This document shows positions 7,868 to 13,530 of a stretch of 13,530 bases of DNA, in pieces. Position 1 is the stretch's first letter. Each line of letters begins with the position of its first letter. The notes under the pieces are model-generated. The model was given only the letters and a program-made list of their open reading frames with translations, did no database searches and was not told where the DNA came from. Source of the DNA: DSFT01 sp032249175 (GTDB taxonomy: Bacteria; Hydrothermota; Hydrothermia; LBFQ01; DSFT01). The stretch is from positions 1 through 13,530 of the forward strand of contig JAVVGK010000030.1 of NCBI GenBank assembly GCA_032249175.1. Reading direction: 5' to 3'. The translations under genes and the position numbers were made by a program.

Positions 7868-8136
7868 ACACCTCTTATTCCAAGTCTATCAATAATTTCA
7901 TAGTATTTTTGAGGCTTTTCTCTTTTAAGATATTTAAGGAGTTTTTTCCTTTTACTTACAAGTTTTTGAAGCCCATATCTTGAATGAATGTCTTTTTTAT
8001 GAGCTTTCAAATGCTCAGTTAAGTAGTTTATTCTTTCAGTAAGAAGAGCAATTTGAACCTCAACGGAGCCTGTATCATTTTCAGATATTTTAAACTTCTC
8101 AATAATTTCCCTTTTCCTTTCTTTCACAAGAGCCAT
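7864..8136 (-). CDS. rpsO: 30S ribosomal protein S15
   Basis: Primary 16S rRNA-binding protein of the small-subunit platform. The 90 aa match the family length and carry its signatures: NDTGSVEVQIALLTERI, then LKAHKKDIHSRYGLQKLVSKR and LLKYLKRE, ending with the LGIR tail. First gene of the rpsO-pnp-radC unit. The ATG lies 7 nt downstream of the -10 TAAAAT, so the transcript probably starts at or next to the ATG. That leaves no 5' leader for the S15-binding regulatory RNA structures found ahead of rpsO in other bacteria, so any autoregulation must work differently (inference). Confidence 0.98.
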   Translation of the reverse strand: MALVKERKREIIEKFKISENDTGSVEVQIALLTERINYLTEHLKAHKKDIHSRYGLQKLVSKRKKLLKYLKREKPQKYYEIIDRLGIRGV

Positions 8137-8173
8137 ATTGAAAATTTTAAAGGATGCTTTAAAATTTCAAATC
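8137..8173. promoter_or_regulatory. Symmetric bidirectional promoter, rpsO / secreted propeller gene
   Basis: The whole 37-bp gap between two divergent ATGs is a near-perfect inverted repeat: left arm TTGAAAATTTTAAAG (8138-8152), centre GATG, right arm CTTTAAAATTTCAA (8157-8170), differing by one base in length. On the + strand TTGAAA (8138-8143), a 16-bp spacer and TAAAAT (8160-8165) lead to the ATG after 8 nt. On the - strand TTGAAA (8170-8165), a 15-bp spacer and TAAAAT (8149-8144) lead to the rpsO ATG after 7 nt. Each arm thus serves one strand as -35 and the other as -10, so RNA polymerase can occupy only one orientation at a time. Binding of a dimeric regulator to the palindrome is an alternative. 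Confidence 0.75.
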
Positions 8174-9574
8174 ATGTTCCTGCTCTTTATTATTTCCGAT
8201 TTTCCTTTTAAGCCAAATGTAAAGATAGATGATAAAACGGGAGCTAACGAGCAAGCTGAAATATCTCTTACTACAAAACAATTTAAAGCTATTTCAAGTT
8301 GGGTAGATAATGGAAATGTTGGAGGTAATTGGTATGACAAAAGTCTTGATACTACGAAAACTTGGAATGTAGATAATAATTCTATATTTGGAAATAATGA
8401 TTGTTGTGACCCTGTTGTTAAAGAAAATGGAAGCACTATTCATATTGTTTGGCTTAATTATACTTCTATTGCTTATAGAAAAACTACGGATTTTGGAAAT
8501 TCATGGTCAAGCACTACCATTCTTTCAACAGGCTCATTAGATCATCCATGGATGGCTATTAAAAAGGACACAATAGCAGTTATATTTGCTTCATTTTCAG
8601 GAAGTAGCAGTGTTATAAAAGTTGCATGCTCATTTAATAATGGAAATAGTTGGACAGTTGTGAATATTCCAAATAGCAATAATGGAGGAGTTCCTATAAT
8701 TGCTACGGATAAGAAAACATTTTGGGGTTTCTTTTGGGGCGATGACCCCTCTGGTATAGGTATATATGTCTCTAAATCCAACGATTGTATAAATTGGACA
8801 AATGCACAAAAGGTAGCTGTTATGGATTATTCAGTAGCACCAAATCCATATCCACAAGGCATCCATGCTGATGGTTATGCTCAAAGGGTACTAAATGCCT
8901 ATATGCACACAAAAACAGGCTCAAGAAGTGATTGGAGAGTTTATATATTGAGATATAATCTTTTGTCTTGGGATACTTTTATGGTTGCTCCAAATGGTAA
9001 TAATTCTATATATTATATGCCTGCTATTGTTTTTGACCCCTATGGGAATGCTCATTTATTTTATTTCTATAAAATTTCATATAAAAAATGGGCTTTATAT
9101 CATTCATATTCTGTAAATTTTGGAAGCAGTTGGAGCTCACCTATAAGAGTAAGTGATACTACATTTGAATTTGTTGAAGAAAATGATTGTGGCAGTGTAG
9201 ATAATGTAAATTATAATTGTTGGCCTGGTCATTATATTGAAGCTTATGCGGATAGTCAAAATGTTTATGTTGCTTGGGCTGATAATAGAACTGGATATTT
9301 TCATGTTTATTCAACATATGCTAAAATAAGTGATTTGGTAGTTAGTTCAAGCGAAAACACTTCTGATAAAAAACTATTTATAAAGAATGGAAAGGTTATT
9401 TTAGTTTGGAATAAGAACGAAGAATTAGATTTAAAAATATATAAAATTGATGGAAGTATCGTTTATCATTCTAAAATTAATGTTAAAGCTGGCAATAATG
9501 AAATTTTTAATTTGAACAAGAGAGGTGTTTATATTGTCAAGTTAAACGATAAAATTTATAAAATAGGAGGTTAA
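8174..9574 (+). CDS. Secreted Asp-box (sialidase-like) propeller protein with T9SS sorting domain
   Basis: Predicted secreted or surface protein of 466 aa; no enzyme activity can be assigned. It starts with a short hydrophobic stretch (MFLLFIIS), then a beta-rich region with Asp-box-like turns: TTDFGNSW (104-111, canonical), SFNNGNSW (153-160) and SVNFGSSW (313-320), plus a degenerate copy near 202-208 and WADNRTG (368-374). This pattern is typical of BNR/sialidase-type beta-propellers. CC occurs at 77-78. The last 70 residues (from about 397), ending GVYIVKLNDKIYKIGG, resemble a T9SS type A C-terminal sorting domain. An in-frame TTG at 8138 lies at the promoter and is rejected as start. First of three + strand genes, with its own promoter facing rpsO. 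Confidence 0.75.
   Translation: MFLLFIISDFPFKPNVKIDDKTGANEQAEISLTTKQFKAISSWVDNGNVGGNWYDKSLDTTKTWNVDNNSIFGNNDCCDPVVKENGSTIHIVWLNYTSIAYRKTTDFGNSWSSTTILSTGSLDHPWMAIKKDTIAVIFASFSGSSSVIKVACSFNNGNSWTVVNIPNSNNGGVPIIATDKKTFWGFFWGDDPSGIGIYVSKSNDCINWTNAQKVAVMDYSVAPNPYPQGIHADGYAQRVLNAYMHTKTGSRSDWRVYILRYNLLSWDTFMVAPNGNNSIYYMPAIVFDPYGNAHLFYFYKISYKKWALYHSYSVNFGSSWSSPIRVSDTTFEFVEENDCGSVDNVNYNCWPGHYIEAYADSQNVYVAWADNRTGYFHVYSTYAKISDLVVSSSENTSDKKLFIKNGKVILVWNKNEELDLKIYKIDGSIVYHSKINVKAGNNEIFNLNKRGVYIVKLNDKIYKIGG
9565..9570 (+). promoter_or_regulatory. Shine-Dalgarno site (AGGAGG) of the small exported protein
   Basis: A perfect AGGAGG lies 7 nt before the ATG at 9578, inside the last codons of the preceding gene, where it encodes the terminal Gly-Gly. 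It shows that the organism keeps anti-SD pairing. The contrast with SD-free promoter-proximal genes is therefore meaningful. Confidence 0.85.
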
Positions 9575-9577
9575 GAT

Positions 9578-9862
9578 ATGTTGTTTTTACTTGCTTTTTT
9601 ATATCAGATAAATGATTATGAGCTTGAAGGTAAAAGTCAAATTGAACTGGAATATAGTGTAAAAAATGCTTGTGAAGTTTATATAACATTTTCAAAAGGT
9701 TATGAAATCTATAAAATTACAACGAAAATTGAAGGAGAAGGCTCAAAAATTCTAAATTTAAATTCTGCTAAACTAATACCTACAAGAAGAAAACCCTTTA
9801 AAATTCCATTAACGATTGAGGGTAATTGCGATGGAAGAATTTTAAATGTAAATTTTAAATGA
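9578..9862 (+). CDS. Small exported protein of unknown function
   Basis: I do not recognise this 94-aa protein. It begins with a very short hydrophobic segment (MLFLLAFL) without a basic n-region, then a beta-rich mature part with alternating hydrophobic residues suggestive of a single Ig-like beta sandwich, and two cysteines (C32, C84) that could form a disulfide if exported. It has the best Shine-Dalgarno in the window, starts 3 nt after the propeller gene stop, and its stop overlaps the aminotransferase start (ATGA), so it sits tightly inside the + strand operon. A role as partner or accessory of the secreted propeller protein is possible but unproven. Confidence 0.7.
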   Translation: MLFLLAFLYQINDYELEGKSQIELEYSVKNACEVYITFSKGYEIYKITTKIEGEGSKILNLNSAKLIPTRRKPFKIPLTIEGNCDGRILNVNFK

Positions 9863-10965
9863 AAATTCCATTTTTTAGACATTCGCTAAATGATGAAGAT
9901 ATAGAAGAAGTTATAAGGACATTAAAATCGCCTTATTTAACAAGTGGAAATAAAAATGAAGAATTTGAAGAGCTTTTTTCAAGCTATTTAAATGTTAAGT
10001 ATTGTCTAACTGTTAATAGCTGTACATCTGCTTTACACTTATCAATTTTAGCATTAGAATTAAACTACGACGAAAAAGTTATCGTCCCTGCTTTGTCATT
10101 TATGGCATCTGCTAATGCTGTTTTAATGGCTAATAGAGAAGTTATATTTGTTGATATTGACAGAGAAACAGGTTTAATGGACTTGAATATGGTTGAAGAT
10201 TTAATTAAAAAAGATAGAAAAATTAAAGCAGTTATGCCTGTCCATCTTTATGGTCAAATGGTTTCTCCAAAAGATTTACTATTTCTAAAAGAAAAATATG
10301 GAATTTATATAATTGAAGATTGTGCTCATTGTATAGAAGGAGAAAGAGATGGATATAAACCAGGATTTGGGGATTTTGCATGTTTTAGTTTTTATGCGAC
10401 AAAAAATATAACTTGTGGTGAGGGTGGAGCTATTGTTTTTAATAATGAGAAGTTTTTAGAAAAGTTAAAATTATTAAGACTTCATGGGCTTGATAGGAGA
10501 AAGCATAAAATTTTATATGATATGGAATTGTTAGGATGGAAATATAATTTAACAAATTTTCAAGCAAGTATGTTAATAACTCAATTAAAGAGAATTGATA
10601 AATTATGGCAAAGAAGAAAAGAAATTTACGAGACTTATTATAATGCCTTTAAAAATCTAAATGTAAATATGCCAAAAATTTATGGAAAAAGTGCTTATCA
10701 TTTATTTGTGATTTTAGTTGAAAATAGAGATAAAATAATGGAAAAGTTAATTGAAAATGGTATTGAAGTTTCTGTTCATTATCCAAAACCTATTCCTTTA
10801 TTGAAATTTTATAAAGAAAAGTTTGGATATAATGAGCATCAGTTTAAAAATGCTTATTGGTTTTCAAATCATGTTTTAAGTTTGCCTTTTTATCCAAATT
10901 TAAAAAATGAGGAAATTAATTATGTTATTGACGTTTTAAGCTCCCTCTTACAAAAGGCAATTTAA
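9859..10965 (+). CDS. DegT/DnrJ/EryC1/StrS (ArnB-type) sugar aminotransferase
   Basis: PLP-dependent aminotransferase, predicted to convert a keto group of a nucleotide-linked sugar to an amino group for surface glycan or LPS-type modification; the exact sugar is unknown. The 368 aa are normal for the fold type I family. Signatures: SPYLTSG near the N-terminus, the phosphate-binding NSCTSALHL, D154 in IIEDCAH (pairs with the PLP ring nitrogen), and the Schiff-base lysine K182 in FYATKNITCGEGG. GWKYNLTNFQASMLITQL resembles ArnB-type enzymes. Start ATG overlaps the preceding stop as ATGA, with no SD at usual spacing, so coupling is likely. Its 3' end overlaps gcvT tail to tail by 41 bp, and both proteins keep sensible C-termini. 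Last gene of the + strand operon. Confidence 0.93.
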   Translation: MKIPFFRHSLNDEDIEEVIRTLKSPYLTSGNKNEEFEELFSSYLNVKYCLTVNSCTSALHLSILALELNYDEKVIVPALSFMASANAVLMANREVIFVDIDRETGLMDLNMVEDLIKKDRKIKAVMPVHLYGQMVSPKDLLFLKEKYGIYIIEDCAHCIEGERDGYKPGFGDFACFSFYATKNITCGEGGAIVFNNEKFLEKLKLLRLHGLDRRKHKILYDMELLGWKYNLTNFQASMLITQLKRIDKLWQRRKEIYETYYNAFKNLNVNMPKIYGKSAYHLFVILVENRDKIMEKLIENGIEVSVHYPKPIPLLKFYKEKFGYNEHQFKNAYWFSNHVLSLPFYPNLKNEEINYVIDVLSSLLQKAI

Positions 10966-11992
10966 CAATTTTATATTTCTTTGAATTAATTAAAATTTCA
11001 TTTCCAACTTCTGAAAATTCCTTCTTAATGTAACCCATTCCAATGCCTTTATTTAATGAAGGCGAAAATGTTCCACTTGTAACATAACCAACCTTATTAG
11101 AATTAATATAAATTTCATTCCCTTTTCTTGGAATTGTATTTTCAACTGAAATAAAGCCTATTCTTGTAAATTCATTTCCATTTTTCATAATTTCTAATAA
11201 CTTTTCTTTACCTACGAATTCTTTATCAAAATGAATAGCCCATTTTAGCTTGGCACTAATAGGGTCTGTTTCTTCATTTATATCATTTGAATATAAACAA
11301 TATCCTGCTTCAAGTCTAAGCGTATCTCTTGCTCCAAGTCCTGCCATTTTAACCAATTGGTTATTTAAGAGTGATTTCGTAAATTCTAAAATTTCAGACG
11401 AATTTACATAAATTTCAAATCCATCTTCTGGTGTGTATCCTGTTCTTGAAATTATAAAATTGTCCTTTTTTATAAAATGGTAATAGGGAATATCTAAATT
11501 AATTTTTAGAAAATTTTCAAGAACTTCTTGTGATTTTGGACCTTGAATAGCTATTTGAGATAAATTTTCCGAAATATCAATAACTTCAACATTGAATTTT
11601 TTTGAGTGTTTAATAACATGATTTAAATCCTTTTCCTTTGTTCCTGAATTTACAACCATCATAAATTCCTCATCTGAAAATTTATAAACTACTAAATCAT
11701 CTATTATCCCAGCATTATCATTTAACATCAAACCATACTTTGCCTGAAAATTTTTTAAATCTTTTATATTTATCGTTGTAATGTAATTTAGAAAATCCAT
11801 TGAAGATGAGCCTTTTATTAAAATTCTTCCCATATGTGAAACATCAAAAATTGAAACATTATTTCTTGTCCAAACATGCTCATTTATTATACTTTCATAA
11901 TAAAGAGGCATTAACCAATCGTAAAAATTAATCATTTTTGCTTTAAGCTCTAAATGTAGTGGATAAAGTGGCGTAGTTTTAGCATCATTCAT
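10925..11992 (-). CDS. gcvT: Aminomethyltransferase, glycine cleavage system T protein
   Basis: T protein of the glycine cleavage system: moves the aminomethyl carbon from lipoylated H protein to tetrahydrofolate, releasing ammonia. The 355 aa carry family motifs in order: TTPLYPLHLELKAKM near the N-terminus, FDVSHMG (49-55), AGIIDDLVVY with the conserved Asp pair D98-D99 (one is the expected catalytic residue), a GYTPEDGFEIY segment (usual GYTGE, here Pro), ARDTLRLEAGYCLYSNDI, and a C-terminal LPFVRG. None of the other gcv genes is in the window. It appears to be a single-gene unit with its own promoter 9 nt before the ATG and no SD, so it is probably leaderless. The last 41 bp overlap the convergent aminotransferase gene. 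Confidence 0.96.
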   Translation of the reverse strand: MNDAKTTPLYPLHLELKAKMINFYDWLMPLYYESIINEHVWTRNNVSIFDVSHMGRILIKGSSSMDFLNYITTINIKDLKNFQAKYGLMLNDNAGIIDDLVVYKFSDEEFMMVVNSGTKEKDLNHVIKHSKKFNVEVIDISENLSQIAIQGPKSQEVLENFLKINLDIPYYHFIKKDNFIISRTGYTPEDGFEIYVNSSEILEFTKSLLNNQLVKMAGLGARDTLRLEAGYCLYSNDINEETDPISAKLKWAIHFDKEFVGKEKLLEIMKNGNEFTRIGFISVENTIPRKGNEIYINSNKVGYVTSGTFSPSLNKGIGMGYIKKEFSEVGNEILINSKKYKIVKLPFVRGSLKRQ

Positions 11993-12001
11993 AATTTTGA
12001 A

Positions 12002-12007
12002 ATTTTA
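12002..12007 (-). promoter_or_regulatory. Promoter -10 of gcvT
   Basis: The 24-bp gap between prfA and gcvT contains CCTTAAAATTTCAAAATT on the - strand, with TAAAAT at 12007-12002 and 9 nt to the ATG, the same core and spacing as the other promoters here. The -35 is poor: TTTTCA or ATTTTC at 15-16 bp, inside the prfA 3' end. A second similar string (TATAAAATTTTCAAG) lies just upstream within the last prfA codons. Confidence 0.6.
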
Positions 12008-12016
12008 AGGTACTAT

Positions 12017-13066
12017 TCAACTTGAAAATTTTATAATTAAACTATCAATTAGTTCATCAAGTTCTCCTTCTATAATTTTTTCTAATGGATAATTTTTGTT
12101 TTCTCCTTCTAATCTATGGTCTGTAACTCTATTTTGCGGCCAATTATAAGTTCTAATTTTTTCTGCTCTTTCCATACTTCCTATCATACTTTTTCTTTTT
12201 TCTCCTATCTCTTGCAGTTTTTCTCTCTCTTTCATTTCTTTAAGTTTTGATTTTAAAATTCTTAATGCTTTTGCTTTATTTTGATGTTGGCTTCTTTCAT
12301 CTTGAACACTTACAACAATTCCTGTTGGAATATGTGTAATTCTAACAGCACTTTCAGTTTTATTGACATGCTGACCACCAGCGCCACTCGCTCTAAATGT
12401 TTCAATTTTTAGTTCTTCTTCCTTAATTTCAATATCAGAAACATCCTTATATTCAGGGAGAACAACAACACTAACTGTTGATGTATGAATTCTACCACTT
12501 GCTTCTGTTATAGGAACTCTTTGGACACGATGAACTCCACCTTCATACTTTAACCTACCATATGCTCCTTTTCCTTCAACAATAAAAACAATTTCTTTAT
12601 ATCCTCCATAATCATTCTCATGAGCATCAATAACTGAGACTTTCCAACCTTTCTTTTCCGCATATTTACTATACATTCTAAATAAATCACCTGCAAATAT
12701 TCCTGCTTCATCACCACCTGCTCCCGCTCTTATTTCAATTATGGCATTTAGCTCGTCATTTGGATCTTTTGGCTTTAATAACTCTTTTATTTCAATTTCC
12801 AATTTTTCAATTTTAATTTTAGTGTTTTCAATCTCTTGAGAAATTTCAGATTTTAACTTTGGGTCCTTTTCAACTTCCTTTAATTCAATTAGCTCATTTA
12901 GATATTTTTCTAAATCCTTATAGGCTTTAATTTTCTTGACAATTTCCTTTAAATCCTCATATTCCTTAGCTACTTCCTTTAATTCGTCAATTTTATTTTC
13001 ACTACTTAATTTATATAATTTTTCTTCAAGCTCATTATATCTTTCTAAAATTTTATCAAAATCCAT
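12017..13066 (-). CDS. prfA: Peptide chain release factor 1
   Basis: Class I release factor that reads UAA and UAG and triggers peptidyl-tRNA hydrolysis. The 349 aa (family about 355-360) have an N-terminal alpha-helical, lysine/glutamate-rich domain, then RAGAGGDEAG (113-122), the stop-codon reading motif P185-I-T187 in VQRVPITEASGRIHTS (RF1-type PxT, not RF2-type SPF), and the universal GGQ (230-232) in FRASGAGGQHVNKTESAVR. There is no sign of an RF2-type programmed frameshift. The ATG shares its A with the rplU stop (TAATG), so reinitiation is likely; only a weak GAG precedes it. Pairing with rplU, without rpmA between, is less usual. The N5-glutamine methyltransferase gene often next to prfA is not adjacent here. 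Confidence 0.97.
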   Translation of the reverse strand: MDFDKILERYNELEEKLYKLSSENKIDELKEVAKEYEDLKEIVKKIKAYKDLEKYLNELIELKEVEKDPKLKSEISQEIENTKIKIEKLEIEIKELLKPKDPNDELNAIIEIRAGAGGDEAGIFAGDLFRMYSKYAEKKGWKVSVIDAHENDYGGYKEIVFIVEGKGAYGRLKYEGGVHRVQRVPITEASGRIHTSTVSVVVLPEYKDVSDIEIKEEELKIETFRASGAGGQHVNKTESAVRITHIPTGIVVSVQDERSQHQNKAKALRILKSKLKEMKEREKLQEIGEKRKSMIGSMERAEKIRTYNWPQNRVTDHRLEGENKNYPLEKIIEGELDELIDSLIIKFSS

Positions 13067-13380
13067 TAAAACTCAATTTTCTCAACAAGAAGCTTTGTAA
13101 GATATTGTCTATGACCTCTCCTTTTTCTATAATTATTTTTTCTTTTATATTTAAAAACAAGGATTTTAGGACCTTTAAAGTGTTTAATAACTTTTGCTAA
13201 AACTTTTGCATTATCAACATAAGGCTTTCCAAAGGTAAAATTATCTCTATCCTTTATAAAAAGAACATTTTTTAATTCTATAATATCTCCTTCATTAGCT
13301 TTTATTCTATTTACTGTAATTTCCTTTCCTTCTTCCACTTTCATCTGTGTTCCAGATATTTCTAAAATAGCATATTTCAT
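13066..13380 (-). CDS. rplU: 50S ribosomal protein L21
   Basis: Large-subunit ribosomal protein binding 23S rRNA. The 104 aa match the family (about 103) with the N-terminal YAILEISGTQMKVEEG and the C-terminal signature FKYKRKNNYRKRRGHRQ. It heads the rplU-prfA unit under its own promoter; the ATG is 9 nt after the -10 box and has no SD, consistent with a leaderless mRNA. L27 (rpmA), its near-universal bacterial neighbour, is absent: prfA follows directly with a one-base overlap, so rpmA must lie elsewhere or has been displaced. Confidence 0.98.
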   Translation of the reverse strand: MKYAILEISGTQMKVEEGKEITVNRIKANEGDIIELKNVLFIKDRDNFTFGKPYVDNAKVLAKVIKHFKGPKILVFKYKRKNNYRKRRGHRQYLTKLLVEKIEF

Positions 13381-13389
13381 AGTTTGAAA

Positions 13390-13418
13390 ATTTTAAAGCA
13401 AAATTTTTAATTATTCAA
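13390..13418 (-). promoter_or_regulatory. Promoter of rplU-prfA
   Basis: On the - strand -35 TTGAAT (13418-13413), a 17-bp spacer and -10 TAAAAT (13395-13390), within TGCTTTAAAATTTTCAAAC. The -10 ends 9 nt before the rplU ATG. The -35 overlaps the stop codon of the upstream gene, showing how tightly the units are packed. Confidence 0.75.
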
Positions 13419-13530
13419 AAATTTCCTCAACATTTAATTCTAAATTTAAAATTTGTGATTTTACTAATCCTTTTATCTTTGCTTTTGAAATAATTTCAAA
13501 GCCATTTTCAGAATTTAAGTAAATTTCAAA
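13411..13530 (-). CDS. 3' end of an unidentified gene, possibly Uma2-family
   Basis: An open frame enters from the right edge and ends at TAA (13413-13411), giving 39 residues ending LVKSQILNLELNVEEIFE. The residues and codons look like coding sequence of this genome. The pattern G-x-x-x-S-x-x-L-x-x-L-x-L-x-x-x-x-I-F is reminiscent of the C-terminus of Uma2 (DUF820) nuclease-fold proteins, but 39 residues are too few for a firm call. It is separated from rplU by 30 bp that hold the rplU promoter, and its stop codon lies in that promoter's -35 box. Confidence 0.55.
   Translation of the reverse strand, partial: FEIYLNSENGFEIISKAKIKGLVKSQILNLELNVEEIFE

Noticed and set aside
8138..8173. In-frame TTG extension of the propeller protein by 12 residues
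   Set aside because: The added codons are the inverted-repeat promoter itself, the TTG is its -35 box, and the ATG at 8174 sits at the spacing seen for the other genes.
8137..10965. + strand block as a mobile element insertion
   Set aside because: No transposase, integrase, terminal repeats or target duplication are visible, and base use resembles the flanking genes.
12017..13066. prfA as RF2 with a programmed frameshift
   Set aside because: The frame is uninterrupted and the tripeptide motif is PIT, which is RF1-type.

Overview
The window is very AT-rich and densely packed bacterial DNA. It holds complete genes for ribosomal proteins L21 and S15, release factor 1, PNPase, RadC, NDK, CdsA and GcvT, plus one tRNA-Leu. 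A secreted protein on the + strand ends in what looks like a type IX secretion (T9SS) type A sorting domain, which points to the FCB group or a neighbouring candidate phylum such as WOR-3/Stahlbacteria (inference, low confidence). The tRNA is about 64% GC while the genes around it are very AT-rich, which suggests a thermophile.

Layout from right to left, mostly on the - strand: the 3' end of an unidentified, possibly Uma2-like gene (13530-13411); rplU-prfA; gcvT (11992-10925), which converges on the + strand block; rpsO-pnp-radC (8136-5161); then tRNA-Leu(GAG)-ndk-NAD-dependent dehydrogenase-cdsA-glycosyltransferase-cytochrome c/FTR1 iron permease (5120-162). Positions 1-161 are non-coding and carry two diverged copies of a short hairpin-forming repeat. 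The only + strand block (8174-10965) holds a secreted Asp-box propeller protein, a small exported protein of unknown function, and a DegT/ArnB-type sugar aminotransferase. Together with cdsA and the glycosyltransferase this is a modest cell-envelope/surface theme around otherwise housekeeping genes.

The most interesting signal is in the promoters. Five transcription units begin with nearly the same element, (C)CTTTAAAATTT(T)CAA, whose -10-like TAAAAT lies 7-9 nt from the start codon or from the mature tRNA 5' end. Because the tRNA copy calibrates the likely transcription start, the mRNAs of rplU, gcvT, rpsO and the 8174 gene are probably leaderless. Shine-Dalgarno sequences appear only at some operon-internal genes, clearest at 9565-9570. 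Between rpsO and the divergent 8174 gene the whole 37-bp gap is a near-perfect inverted repeat, in which each arm appears to act as -10 for one strand and -35 for the other. ndk starts only 2 nt after the tRNA 3' end, so tRNA processing would also give it an almost leaderless mRNA.
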